A DNA stretch of 64,000 bases from Pseudorhodoplanes sp. (GTDB lineage: Bacteria > Pseudomonadota > Alphaproteobacteria > Rhizobiales > Xanthobacteraceae), in the NCBI GenBank assembly GCA_022843165.1, contig JALHOD010000005.1:157953-221952 (forward strand). Direction: 5' to 3'. This document shows, one piece after another, positions 9,079 to 17,675 of the stretch (the stretch's first letter is position 1; every line of letters starts with the position of its first letter). The notes beneath the pieces are model-generated. The model saw only the letters and a list, made by a program, of their open reading frames with translations, was not told the DNA's origin and did no database searches. The position numbers and the translations under genes are program-made.

Positions 9079-10100
9079 CAGAAGCTGACGATCACTTTTC
9101 CGAACACCTGACGGCTCTCCAGCCGTTCGAGGCCGCGCTCCAGATCCTCGAGCCCGACTTCGGTATCGATCACCGGCGTCAGCCCGCCCGCCATCTTGTC
9201 GAGGCTGTCGCGAATGTTGCGCATCGAGGCGCCGAACGAGGCGAGGATCTTGTATTGCTGCTGGAACAGCTGCATCAGGTTGATGGTGACGGTGGGGCCG
9301 GCGGTCGAGCCGCAGGTGACCAGGCGGCCGCCCTTTTTCAGGCAGAGCAGCGAGCCGTTGAAGCCTTCGCCGCCGACATGCTCGAAGACGACGTCGACAC
9401 CCTTCTTACCGGTGAGTTTGCGCACGCGGCCCTCGAAACGGTCAGTGCGGTAGTTGATCACATGATCGGCGCCGATTGCCTTGGCCTTCTCGATCTTGTC
9501 GTCGCTGCCCACCGTGGTGATGATCGTGCAGCCGAGCTGCTTCGCCATCTTGATCGCGGTCGAGCCGATCCCCGAGCCGCCGGCATGGACCAGAATGGTT
9601 TCGCCCGGCTGCAGCTTGGCGTTGTCGAACAGCATGTGCTCGACGGTGGAGAAGGCGACCGGCGCGCAGGCGGCGTCGCGCATCGACACGCCCTTCGGCA
9701 CCGGGATCACCAGGCGTTCCTGCATGTTCACGAGTTCGCGCGCAAAACCGTCGACATGGAAGCCCATGATGCCGGACACATTTTCACAAAGGTTGTCGCG
9801 GCCTTCGCGGCAATATTTGCAGGTGCCGCAGGTCAGCGCGCCATACATGACCACTGGATCGCCGACCTTGAAGCGGGTCACGCCGGGGCCGACGGCGGCG
9901 ATTTCACCGGCCGCTTCGGCACCCACGACCAGCGGATAGGCGCGCTTGGCGAAGGCCATGCCGCGATAGCCCCAGACGTCGATGTGGTTGAGGCCGACGG
10001 CGCGCACGCGGATCTGCACTTCGCCCTCGGCGGGCGGCGGCGGGGGCGGCAGGTCGGTCAGCTCGAGCTTCCGGTCACCGAGCAGGGCAAGCGCACGCAT
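9078..10100 (-). CDS. zinc-binding alcohol dehydrogenase/enoyl reductase of the acpXL cluster
   Basis: This 340-residue medium-chain dehydrogenase/reductase has an N-terminal GroES-like domain with four structural-zinc cysteines (91, 94, 97 and 105) and a Rossmann domain with VHAGGSGIGSTAIKMAK (about 171-187). The usual catalytic zinc Cys near residue 40 is replaced by Asn-His-Ile-Asp, so a quinone or enoyl reductase chemistry is plausible. In rhizobial acpXL clusters a gene of this family sits between fabF1XL and lpxXL and is thought to act in elongating the very long acyl chain. It overlaps lpxXL by one base. The exact reductive step is inference. Confidence 0.83.
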   Translation of the reverse strand: MRALALLGDRKLELTDLPPPPPPAEGEVQIRVRAVGLNHIDVWGYRGMAFAKRAYPLVVGAEAAGEIAAVGPGVTRFKVGDPVVMYGALTCGTCKYCREGRDNLCENVSGIMGFHVDGFARELVNMQERLVIPVPKGVSMRDAACAPVAFSTVEHMLFDNAKLQPGETILVHAGGSGIGSTAIKMAKQLGCTIITTVGSDDKIEKAKAIGADHVINYRTDRFEGRVRKLTGKKGVDVVFEHVGGEGFNGSLLCLKKGGRLVTCGSTAGPTVTINLMQLFQQQYKILASFGASMRNIRDSLDKMAGGLTPVIDTEVGLEDLERGLERLESRQVFGKVIVSF

Positions 10101-10204
10101 GGACGCGATATCTCCGGGAAACGGCCAAAAAGGGCGGGAAATCGTGCGCTTGGGTAGCCCCCGGTGGCGGGCGGCGTCAACCCTGAACGGTCAGGCGGCG
10201 GACT

Positions 10205-11491
10205 TCAGGCCGGCTCGCCGGTCAGCACCAGGCAGGTGTTCTGGCCGCCAAATCCGAAGGAATTGGAGATCACCCGCCGCACCCTGGCGTCGCGCGCCAC
10301 ATTCGGCACCACGTCGAGCGGAATCGCCGGGTCCGGCATGGCGTAATTGATGGTGGGTGGAATGCGCTGGTTGATGATGGTCAGCGCCGACACCACCGCC
10401 TCGATCGCGCCGGCGGCGGTCAGGGTATGCCCGACCATCGACTTGTTGGACGAGATCGGAATGTTCTTCAGATGCTCGCCGAACACGGTGGAGACGCCGA
10501 GATATTCCATCTTGTCATTTTCCGGCGTCGAGGTGCCGTGCGCGTTGATGTAGTCGACGTCTTCCGGCGTCACGCCGGCATCGGCCAGCGCATTGCGCAT
10601 GCAGGAGATCACCGGCTTGCCGTCGGGGCTCGAGCGGGTGCGATGGAAATTGTCGGCCTTCTCGCCGCAGCCTTCCACCACGCCGAGAATTCTGGCGCCG
10701 CGCGCCACGGCATGATCGTAGTTTTCCAGCACGACCGCGGCGGCGCCTTCCGCCAGCACGAAGCCGTCGCGGTTCTTGGAGAAGGGGCGCGAGGCGCCCT
10801 GCGGGGCGGCATTGTTGGTCGAGAGCGCGGACAACAGCGAGAACCGCACCACCGATTCCGCAGTGATCGAGCCGTCGGCGCCGATCGCAAGCGCGGCGTT
10901 GCATTCGCCGCGCTGGATCGCTTCCAGCCCGAGCTGGATCGCGGTCGCGCCGGAGGCGCAGGCGGTGGTCAGCGAGATCGGCGAGCCCTGCGTGCCGAAA
11001 TGCTCGGCCAGATGCTCGGCAACGATGCCGTATTTCGAGACTTCGTAGAACGGTGCGAATTCCTGGCGGGCGGCGGCGCGCACCAGATCGCCGTAATCGA
11101 TCTTTTCGTTGGCGCCAGACGCGCCGGCCAGCGCGAAACGCTGCGACCATTCGATCTCGATCGGGGGCAGGGCGAGAAACAGCGGACCCGGAAAATTGCC
11201 CTTCGCGCCGATGCTGGATTCGGCGATCGCTTCGGTGCCGGCGAGCCGCGCCAGTTTTTCCGACAGCTGCGCCGATACCATGCCGTCTTCGTAGACATGA
11301 TCGACGGTGCCGGCGATGGTAGTGCGCAGGCCGTCGGTGGCGAAACGCGTGATGGTGCGAATGCCGGATTCCCCGGCGGTCAGTTTTTTCCAGTTGTCGG
11401 CCTTGCCGGTGCCGAGCGGAGTCACGATGCCCATGCCGGTGATCGCGACCACCGGGCGCCCGGCCTTGTCCCGTCGTCCCTGATTTGCCAT
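10205..11491 (-). CDS. fabF1XL: beta-ketoacyl-ACP synthase II of the very-long-chain pathway
   Basis: This 428-residue ketosynthase keeps the complete catalytic set: Cys178 in TTACASGATA, His in NAHGTSTPEND and His in KSMVGHTLTAAG. It should condense malonyl-ACP with the growing acyl chain on AcpXL to reach about C28. The ATG at 11491 is preferred to one at 11518 because GAGG lies nine bases upstream and the start then clears the stop of the preceding gene by ten bases. It probably works with the adjacent fabF2XL product, which lacks the catalytic Cys. 104 bases separate it from the dehydrogenase gene downstream. Confidence 0.9.
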   Translation of the reverse strand: MANQGRRDKAGRPVVAITGMGIVTPLGTGKADNWKKLTAGESGIRTITRFATDGLRTTIAGTVDHVYEDGMVSAQLSEKLARLAGTEAIAESSIGAKGNFPGPLFLALPPIEIEWSQRFALAGASGANEKIDYGDLVRAAARQEFAPFYEVSKYGIVAEHLAEHFGTQGSPISLTTACASGATAIQLGLEAIQRGECNAALAIGADGSITAESVVRFSLLSALSTNNAAPQGASRPFSKNRDGFVLAEGAAAVVLENYDHAVARGARILGVVEGCGEKADNFHRTRSSPDGKPVISCMRNALADAGVTPEDVDYINAHGTSTPENDKMEYLGVSTVFGEHLKNIPISSNKSMVGHTLTAAGAIEAVVSALTIINQRIPPTINYAMPDPAIPLDVVPNVARDARVRRVISNSFGFGGQNTCLVLTGEPA

Positions 11492-11501
11492 CGCTGTCGC
11501 C

Positions 11502-12692
11502 TCAATCGATCCGTTCAATCAGCGCCAAGCCTTCGCCGCGCCAATGGCCGACGCTGGTGACCAGCGCCTGGCACACGCCCTTGGATGGCGCGGTGCCGAT
11601 ATCGCCGCTGCCGGCGGCCGGAAACAGCGTTCCCGCGCGCACAGCCTGGCAGCCCAAGGCGATATTGGCGAGGAATTGCGCCTCCATCCCGTTCCCAATA
11701 TGGGTCGCCGTGGCGCGAACCGGAAGACCGATATCGGCGAGAACTTTGCGCTCCTCCGAGGTGGCCGGCTCGGCGCCGGACGCACCGGAGACGACCACGG
11801 CGCAGTCTTTTTTGACCTTGCCGGCGATACTGTCCCATTCGCTGCGCAGCGTGGCCGCGGCGTCGCCGGGCTTGCGCGGATTGCGGCTGGACAGCACCGA
11901 GGACAGGCGCGCCACCGGCTTGGCGCCGCGCTTTTCGGCGTGTTCGCGGCTCTCGATGACTACGAAGGCGCCCATGGCGGCAAGCGCAATAGCGCCGTTC
12001 GGGCCGCGATCCCAGACCGGCTTGAAGGGACCTTCGAGCAGCGGTGTGCCCAGCTTGAACAGCAACACCAGATCCCAGCGCGTGCCGTTATAGGCGCCGC
12101 CGACCAGGCTGATCTCGCTCTGTCCGGCCGCGATGCGCGAATGCGCAACGCGCAAGGCGTCGACGCCGGAGGATTCCTCGCCCATGAAGGTGCGCGACGA
12201 TCCCACCACGCCATGCACCAGCGAAATATTGCCGGCGAGCAGGTTCGGCAATTGCGCCAGGAACAGGGTGGGACGCAGGTCGCTCATCAGGCGTTCGTTG
12301 ACGAAAGCGTCCGGCTTGTCGGCCTTGCGAACGTCGGTGAGGATCGCCGAGTCGACCGCGACATCGCGCTCGCCGCCGCCGGCGGCCACGATCATGTCGG
12401 TCTTGTCGAGAATTTCGGTCTTGCCGGCGACGCCGGCATCGGTGAGCGCGAGACCCGCGGCGTAGACGCCGATGCGCTGCCAGGCTTCCATCTGGCGCTG
12501 GTCGCCCTTTTTCGGAATCTGGCTGTCGAGATTGAGCGGCACCACCGGAAAGGTGGTGTAGGGCGCAAATGTCTTGTCGTCATAGGGCGGAGGATCGCCC
12601 GCCATCAGGCGCGACCAGTGCTGCTCCAGCCCCTCGCCGAGCGCGGAGACGATGCCGACACCGGTGATCCAGACTTCGCGCCGATCGCTCAC
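11502..12692 (-). CDS. fabF2XL: ketosynthase-like protein lacking the catalytic cysteine (FabF2XL)
   Basis: This 396-residue protein has the thiolase fold of FabF enzymes (WITGVGIVSALGEG near the start) but the active-site motif is changed. Where its neighbour has TACASG it reads GEESSG, so Cys becomes Glu; the NAHGTST motif reads SGASGAEP, with the His lost; a His remains in THIGNGMEA. It therefore resembles the chain-length-factor partners of polyketide ketosynthases more than a working condensing enzyme. The GTG start at 12692 overlaps the fabZXL stop as GTGA, a common coupling arrangement; an ATG at 12734 would overlap by 46 bases. Position two in the cluster matches fabF2XL of rhizobia. 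Confidence 0.85.
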   Translation of the reverse strand: MSDRREVWITGVGIVSALGEGLEQHWSRLMAGDPPPYDDKTFAPYTTFPVVPLNLDSQIPKKGDQRQMEAWQRIGVYAAGLALTDAGVAGKTEILDKTDMIVAAGGGERDVAVDSAILTDVRKADKPDAFVNERLMSDLRPTLFLAQLPNLLAGNISLVHGVVGSSRTFMGEESSGVDALRVAHSRIAAGQSEISLVGGAYNGTRWDLVLLFKLGTPLLEGPFKPVWDRGPNGAIALAAMGAFVVIESREHAEKRGAKPVARLSSVLSSRNPRKPGDAAATLRSEWDSIAGKVKKDCAVVVSGASGAEPATSEERKVLADIGLPVRATATHIGNGMEAQFLANIALGCQAVRAGTLFPAAGSGDIGTAPSKGVCQALVTSVGHWRGEGLALIERID

Positions 12693-13159
12693 TTTTTGAA
12701 TTCCTGCAGCGGAAAGTTGAGCTGCTTGGCCCATGTGACCATGGTGTTCTGAAATTCCGGGCTTGGATAGGGGATGATGCGGTAGGTCAGTCGCGCATCG
12801 GCGATCGCGGTATCGCCCGAGGAGATCTTGCCGTCGGCGATCGCGAAGCCCGAGCCGTCATGCACGATCTTGCCCTCGGTCGAAATGTCCATGCCCGGAA
12901 ACACCGCGCCGCGGATTTTGGCTTCCTTTACGCCGGCCAGAACCGGCAATCCGGAAAAGCCCGTGATCGCGCTGACCAGCCAGCCGCAGGTCTGCGCCAT
13001 GTTCTCGATCAGCAACACGCCCGGCATCAGCGGATAGCCCGGGAAATGGCCCTCGAAAACCGGGCTCTCCATCGGCACCCTGGATTCGGTCTTGATCCAG
13101 CGCTCATCGGCCTTGACCTCGACGAACCGGTCGAGCATCTGGAAATATTCAAGCCGCAT
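12689..13159 (-). CDS. fabZXL: beta-hydroxyacyl-ACP dehydratase of the very-long-chain pathway
   Basis: This 156-residue hot-dog-fold protein has the FabZ catalytic helix FEGHFPGYPLMPG with His38 and the partner Glu52 in LLIENMAQ. It should dehydrate 3-hydroxyacyl-AcpXL during elongation of the (omega-1)-hydroxy very long fatty acid. It lies 62 bases after acpXL and is coupled to fabF2XL by a GTGA overlap. The length is close to ordinary FabZ (about 150). Its dedication to the VLCFA route follows from context, not from residues visible in the sequence. Confidence 0.9.
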   Translation of the reverse strand: MRLEYFQMLDRFVEVKADERWIKTESRVPMESPVFEGHFPGYPLMPGVLLIENMAQTCGWLVSAITGFSGLPVLAGVKEAKIRGAVFPGMDISTEGKIVHDGSGFAIADGKISSGDTAIADARLTYRIIPYPSPEFQNTMVTWAKQLNFPLQEFKK

Positions 13160-13221
13160 GATCGCTTGCCTGACTCAGAGGGGTGCCGCTGGGCGACGGA
13201 AATCCGGCATCCGGCCGCGCG

Positions 13222-13503
13222 TCACGCACCCTTCGCGGCGATCAGTTCGTCGATGCGGGCGCAGAGATTCTTCAGGACGAAATACTGTTCGGTGGTGGCC
13301 TGGCCGTCGTTGATCTTTTGCGTCCACTGTTCCAGCGGCAGCTTGATCCCGAACGCCTTGTCGATGGCAAAGGCGATATCCAGAAAATCGAGACTGTCGA
13401 TTTTCAGATCGTCGATGGCATGGCTTTCCGGCGTGATCGTGTCGCGCGGAATATCGCAGGTCTCGGCAATGATATCGGCGACTTTATCAAACGTTGTGGA
13501 CAT
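13222..13503 (-). CDS. acpXL: acyl carrier protein for very-long-chain fatty acid (AcpXL)
   Basis: This 93-residue acidic protein carries the phosphopantetheine attachment motif DSLDFLD with Ser37. It is longer than housekeeping ACP (about 78), matching the AcpXL class that holds the 27-hydroxyoctacosanoate chain for transfer to lipid A. The ATG at 13503 begins the conserved [14 protein letters not shown] start; in-frame codons further upstream lie in the repeat-rich leader and are unlikely to be translated. It is the first gene of the minus-strand cluster acpXL-fabZXL-fabF2XL-fabF1XL-adh-lpxXL. Confidence 0.93.
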   Translation of the reverse strand: MSTTFDKVADIIAETCDIPRDTITPESHAIDDLKIDSLDFLDIAFAIDKAFGIKLPLEQWTQKINDGQATTEQYFVLKNLCARIDELIAAKGA

Positions 13504-13562
13504 TGGCGCTCTCAGATGATCACGGGGCGGGGCCGGAGGAAGCCTTGGTAGCCGGGAGGGCC

Positions 13563-13630
13563 CAAGTCTTGCAAGCCTCAAGTCTTGCAAGCCTGTCGTA
13601 CAAGCCTGCTCTCGGCCCGTCGTGCAAGCC
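13563..13630. repeat. iterated short direct repeat upstream of acpXL
   Basis: The 16-mer CAAGTCTTGCAAGCCT occurs twice head-to-tail (13563-13578 and 13579-13594). Degenerate copies sharing ACAAGCCT (13600-13607) and GTGCAAGCC (13622-13630) follow. The array lies 60-127 bases upstream of the acpXL start, inside the 299-base divergent gap (13504-13802) between acpXL and the hydrolase gene. No gene is visible in that gap. The repeat may be a multi-site operator or only slippage-derived sequence. Confidence 0.7.
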
Positions 13631-13802
13631 CGGTGGGGACGGCAAAAGCCTTCCGGTGAAGGGGTTTAGGAAGCCCCTATAGCGAAGGACAGCCCCAAGT
13701 TCAACGGCAGCGCAGCATGTTGGGGGCGGAATCGGCTGCCGCCTTGTACATCGGTCCCGATTTCCCTTAGAGCCTGCTGGGCAAGGGAAACCGGGGCAGG
13801 TC

Positions 13803-15011
13803 ATGGCAGCGCAGGAGGTCCGGAAACGTTGTGTGTTCTTTCTGGGCGGCTATGAGCCGATCCCGCCCGAGCGCCAGCACGAGCGCTTTCTGCGCGAACT
13901 GGGCCGTTTCCAGACCACCTGGCACGTGACGGCCACGGTCTCCGGCCTGACCCTGTCGGAGGGCGGGGCGATCGGCTCCTGGACCATCCGGACCCAGGGC
14001 CCTGACTGGGCGGTGGAAACCGAATACCGCTCCCTGCTCTGGGGCGACCTCGTGGCCTCCGATTTCGAGCGATCGGACTGGGAGCGGGTGCCCTGTGCAA
14101 TCCGGGCTTTCGCCGATTTCATCTGGTCCGGCACCGCGTTGCGCTATTTCGCGGTCAATTGGCGCTACGGGCTGTTTTTCCTCTATCCGATCCTGATCCT
14201 GGCCGCCTTTGCGGGACTGGGGCTTGCCGCCGCCTGGTACGCCACCGGCTATGGCTTGCCCCTGCTGCTCGTCGCGCCTGTGGCGCTGGCGGTGTTCGCG
14301 CTTCTGAATATCTGGCCGGGCCGCTTCCTGCTGCTGCCCTACATGCTCGACGACTGGCTGTTCGCCCATGAACTGGTGCATCGCTCCCGCACCGGGCTGG
14401 ACGAACGTCTCGGTGTGTTTGCCGGGGATGTGGCGAAGCGGCTGCAAGCGGGCGGCGTCGACGAGATCGTCTTTTGCGGTCACAGCCTGGGCTGCGCGCT
14501 CAAGGTCGAGGTGCTGGACCGCGCCCTGCGGCTCGCAGCGGAGGCCGGGGCAGGGGATGCGCGGCTGAGCGTTTTGTCCACCGGCTCATCCCTGCTCAAG
14601 ATCGCGCTGCATCCGGCCGCCGCCTGGCTGAAAGCGGCGGTGGCGCGGGTGTCGCAGAATAACGCGGTGTTTTGGGTCGAATACCAGACGATGGTGGACA
14701 TCATCAGCTTCTACAAGGTCAACCCGCTGCTGGCGCTCGACCTGCCTGACACCGGACGGCCGACGATCCGGCGGGTGCATGTGCGTGACATGCTCAATTC
14801 CGAAACCTATCGCCGCTTCAAGGGCAATTTCTTCCGCCTCCATCGCCAGCTCGTCATGGGTAACGACAAGCGTTACTTCTACGATTACTTCATGGTGTGC
14901 TGCGGCCCGTTCCGCCTGCAGACCCGCGTCGACCAACCGGAGCTGGTCACGGCCTTGTCCCCCGAGGGCGGGCTGGACGACCAGAGCGCTCACTCCCAAC
15001 AGACAGAATAG
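13803..15011 (+). CDS. membrane-associated alpha/beta hydrolase-like protein
   Basis: This 402-residue protein has two hydrophobic segments (roughly 118-140 and 144-165) followed by a domain with a lipase-type nucleophile elbow CGHSLG (about 225-230). That pattern suggests a membrane-anchored serine hydrolase, but I do not recognise the family or substrate, and an Asp/His pair cannot be assigned by eye. The ATG at 13803 follows GGGGCAGG. It is divergent from acpXL and lies 12 bases upstream of the isoprenylcysteine methyltransferase-like gene, so the two probably form an operon concerned with membrane or lipid metabolism. Confidence 0.7.
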   Translation: MAAQEVRKRCVFFLGGYEPIPPERQHERFLRELGRFQTTWHVTATVSGLTLSEGGAIGSWTIRTQGPDWAVETEYRSLLWGDLVASDFERSDWERVPCAIRAFADFIWSGTALRYFAVNWRYGLFFLYPILILAAFAGLGLAAAWYATGYGLPLLLVAPVALAVFALLNIWPGRFLLLPYMLDDWLFAHELVHRSRTGLDERLGVFAGDVAKRLQAGGVDEIVFCGHSLGCALKVEVLDRALRLAAEAGAGDARLSVLSTGSSLLKIALHPAAAWLKAAVARVSQNNAVFWVEYQTMVDIISFYKVNPLLALDLPDTGRPTIRRVHVRDMLNSETYRRFKGNFFRLHRQLVMGNDKRYFYDYFMVCCGPFRLQTRVDQPELVTALSPEGGLDDQSAHSQQTE

Positions 15012-15023
15012 GGCTCACGCATC

Positions 15024-15608
15024 ATGACCCCGCTGATAGCCAAAACCATTCTCATTGTGGGCGCGATCGCGTGGTTCGTGATCCGCTGGCCGCATCAGCG
15101 CCGCTCCTGGAAGACCCCGGTCAGCAAGAACCAGCGCACCACGCGCGAAAAGCTCCTGTTGCTGTCCAATTTCATGGGCCTGGGCGTCATCCCGTTCACC
15201 TACGCCTTTACCGGCTTTCCGCGCTTTGCCGACTATCCCTTCAATCCCGCCCTGGCGCTGGTCGGTGCCGTTATCATGGCCGCATCGCTGCTGCTGTTTC
15301 ACCGGGTTCACCGGGAGCTCGGGCGCAACTGGTCGGACTCGCTGCAACTGCGCGAAACCCACACGCTCGTGACCCATGGCCTCTACACCTATGTGCGGCA
15401 TCCGATGTATTCGGCGTTCTTCATGTGGGGACTGGCGCAGCTTTTCCTGTTGCCGAACTGGATCGCGGGTCCCGCCGGCCTGGTCGGGTTCGCGATCCTG
15501 TTCGGGTTCCGGGTCGGCCGGGAAGAGCGGATGATGGAAGAGACGTTCGGCGACCAGTATCGCGAGTACATGAAGCGGACCCCCCGGATCATTCCGTGGG
15601 TCTATTAG
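15024..15608 (+). CDS. isoprenylcysteine carboxyl methyltransferase (ICMT)-family membrane protein
   Basis: This 194-residue protein has about four or five membrane segments and the C-terminal ICMT/PEMT signature: LVTHGLYTYVRHPMYSAFF followed by GREERMMEETFGDQYREYMKRTPRIIPW. In the family the Arg-His-Pro-x-Tyr motif and the Glu pair bind S-adenosylmethionine. Bacterial members methylate various small lipids or remain uncharacterised, and the substrate here is unknown. It lies 12 bases after the hydrolase gene. GGGCTCACGC precedes the ATG, so the ribosome-binding site is weak. Confidence 0.8.
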   Translation: MTPLIAKTILIVGAIAWFVIRWPHQRRSWKTPVSKNQRTTREKLLLLSNFMGLGVIPFTYAFTGFPRFADYPFNPALALVGAVIMAASLLLFHRVHRELGRNWSDSLQLRETHTLVTHGLYTYVRHPMYSAFFMWGLAQLFLLPNWIAGPAGLVGFAILFGFRVGREERMMEETFGDQYREYMKRTPRIIPWVY

Positions 15609-15761
15609 GGGCGGATTAGGAGTTCCCGGTATATAAGTTGCAATCAGGCAACACCGGTTCACGTTCAGTTTGAAAAGTGGCTGCCGGACTGGCCTTTTCC
15701 GTCAATCGCGTTGTAAATCGACGCAAGACGGGCTCGGTGTTGCGCCGGTCCGGATTTGAAT

Positions 15762-16709
15762 ATGAACGAATTTGCGGAGCTTCGGCGGACGATGAGCAGG
15801 ATCGTACGTTTCCCGGCCATGTGGGCGGTGGCGGCAAGTCTCTTTCTCGGCAGTGCTTTTTCGGCCTCCGGCCAGGATATCGTGGCGCCTGAAAAGCGCG
15901 TCTCCTCTGCGGTCAGTGCGCAGAAGCGCACGACAAGTTCCGCGCATGTCTATCTGCTGCGCGGGCTGCTGAACATCTTCTCCCTCGGGATGGACGATCT
16001 GGCGCAGAAGATCGAGCGCCGCGGCATCAGCGCATCGGTTCACAACCACGCGGAATGGGAAACGCTGTCCGATCAGATCGCGGCGAAATACAAGGCCGGC
16101 AACAGGGGCGCCATCATTCTGGTCGGCCATTCGCTCGGCGCCGACGCCGTGATGTTCATGGGCGAATATCTCGGCAAGAAGGGCGTGCCGGTTGCGCTGG
16201 TGGTTCCGTTCGACGGCACCGGCTCGTTCGCCGCCAGCAGCAATGTGGCGCGCGTGATGAATCTCACGCAGCGCGATTACGCCTACATGAAGCGCGGCAA
16301 CGGCTTCCGCGGCGAACTGGCGAATATCGACGTCAGCGGTCAGGGCTATGGCCATACCGATATCGACAAGTCGGCCAAGCTGCACAGCATGGTGATCAAC
16401 AAGATCGTCGGCGTTGTCGGACGCGGGGGTATCCGCACGGCGGAGCCAGACGCACCGAAGCCGCAAGCGCGACCGGCCGCGGCGCCGGCTGCTGCGTCCG
16501 AGGCGGCGACCAAGCCGGCACCTGCTGCGGCGCCGGCCACGCCGCCCGCGCCGACGCCGGCGGCTGCACCGTCCGGCAATTCCGGATCGACGGTTCCCGC
16601 CTCGCGTTCGGCGAGCGCGACGTCCGGCGCCGCCAGCGACATCTCCTCATCGTCGCCGCCTGCGGCCAGCGAGAGCGCGGTTCCGCTGAAACCCGCTTTG
16701 CGCTTCTGA
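15762..16709 (+). CDS. secreted alpha/beta-fold protein with Ala/Pro-rich tail
   Basis: This protein of about 315 residues has an N-terminal signal sequence (MSRIVRFPAMWAVAASLFLG, ending near SASG), an alpha/beta domain with a nucleophile-like VGHSLGADA motif near residue 128, and a low-complexity Ala/Pro/Ser tail from about residue 230 to the end. The tail looks like a wall-spanning or linker region. Possible starts are TTG 15756, ATG 15762 and ATG 15792; the last begins exactly at the signal peptide and may be the real one. The function is unknown. A strong terminator follows 31 bases after the stop. Confidence 0.72.
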   Translation: MNEFAELRRTMSRIVRFPAMWAVAASLFLGSAFSASGQDIVAPEKRVSSAVSAQKRTTSSAHVYLLRGLLNIFSLGMDDLAQKIERRGISASVHNHAEWETLSDQIAAKYKAGNRGAIILVGHSLGADAVMFMGEYLGKKGVPVALVVPFDGTGSFAASSNVARVMNLTQRDYAYMKRGNGFRGELANIDVSGQGYGHTDIDKSAKLHSMVINKIVGVVGRGGIRTAEPDAPKPQARPAAAPAAASEAATKPAPAAAPATPPAPTPAAAPSGNSGSTVPASRSASATSGAASDISSSSPPAASESAVPLKPALRF

Positions 16710-16740
16710 GCGGCATCCGCTAACGGCTACCGTTCAAAGA

Positions 16741-16767
16741 GCCCGGCGCGGTCGCGCCGGGCTTTTT
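16741..16767 (+). terminator. rho-independent terminator
   Basis: GCCCGGCGCG and CGCGCCGGGC form a perfect 10-bp GC stem around a tiny loop, followed directly by TTTTT. It ends the secreted-protein gene and separates it from the RlpA-like gene. Confidence 0.9.
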
Positions 16768-16870
16768 CGTTGCGGCATGCTTGCCCGGAGAATTCCCCGA
16801 TTGCGCCCAGAAAGGGAACGATTTCGTCCCTAGCGGACTTCCCATCCATTCGCTTCAAGGGGACATCCGA

Positions 16871-17233
16871 ATGATCGTTCATCCGATCGGCGTGAAAGCC
16901 ATTGTCATCGCGGCGCTGCCGTTCACCTGCACAGCCGCGCCGGCGGATTCCAGCCGGACGCAGAGCGGAATTGCGTCGGTCTACGGCTATCACGGCAGCA
17001 AGACCGCGAGCGGCGAGCGCGCCGACAAGCAGGGACTGACCGCCGCGCATCGCACCTTGCCGTTCGGCACGCGGGTGCGGGTGGTCAACAAGCGCAACGG
17101 CAAGGCGGTGGTGGTGCGAATCAACGACCGCGGTCCCTTCATCAAGGGCCGCATCATCGATCTCACGCCGACGGCGGCGTCGGCTTTGTCGTTTTCGGGA
17201 CTGGCGCCGGTTACGGTCGCGGTCGTGAACTGA
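16871..17233 (+). CDS. RlpA-like double-psi beta-barrel secreted protein
   Basis: This 120-residue protein has a signal peptide (about 1-22, ending TAAPA) and then one RlpA-like double-psi beta-barrel: [42 protein letters not shown] and [14 protein letters not shown]. RlpA proteins bind or cleave denuded peptidoglycan; the conserved His near [10 protein letters not shown] and Asp in INDRGPF are present. It has no SPOR domain, so it is a short stand-alone version. The ATG at 16871 has AAGGGGAC about ten bases upstream; an in-frame ATG at 16781 would bury the signal peptide. Confidence 0.88.
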   Translation: MIVHPIGVKAIVIAALPFTCTAAPADSSRTQSGIASVYGYHGSKTASGERADKQGLTAAHRTLPFGTRVRVVNKRNGKAVVVRINDRGPFIKGRIIDLTPTAASALSFSGLAPVTVAVVN

Positions 17234-17239
17234 GAGCGG

Positions 17240-17563
17240 TCAGCGCGGCTGCACCGGAGCCTCGACCGGCGTGCAGCCGCGCCGGCCGGACAGCACGCAA
17301 TCCTGGTTCTTGCGCATGGCCGCCAAGGTGTCGGCCAGCCAGAGCCCGGCGACGATCAGCAGCAGCGTGAACGCCGCGGCCGCGATGTTGGTGATCATGC
17401 GATGGCGGTAATCGTCCCGCTCGCCGGTCTGCTCGAATTTTTGCAGATCCTCGACCGAGGGCGGTTCCTGCGTCCGGTGGTGCCCGGCCTGCGGGCGTGC
17501 GCCGGTCTTGCGGCGAAAGCTCACCACGCGGTTGTCGGAACTCGGGGACGGGCTGTCAGGCAT
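17240..17563 (-). CDS. small single-pass membrane protein, unknown function
   Basis: This 107-residue protein has a polar, basic N-terminal half, a membrane helix at about residues 57-77 (ITNIAAAAFTLLLIVAGLWLA) and a short tail with two cysteines (QDCVLSGRRGC). I do not recognise a family. It is convergent with the RlpA-like gene, with six bases between the stops. The codon use and strong helix suggest a real gene, but no function can be given. Confidence 0.6.
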   Translation of the reverse strand: MPDSPSPSSDNRVVSFRRKTGARPQAGHHRTQEPPSVEDLQKFEQTGERDDYRHRMITNIAAAAFTLLLIVAGLWLADTLAAMRKNQDCVLSGRRGCTPVEAPVQPR

Positions 17564-17675
17564 CCGGCGATCCTGATCGATGACGTGTCAGGATAGCACA
17601 ATAGGTGCGTGGCCGCTGCGCGGCATCTGTGGCCTGCTGGATAGTGTCAACACCGGGCCCGTGGCGCAGGCGTCG

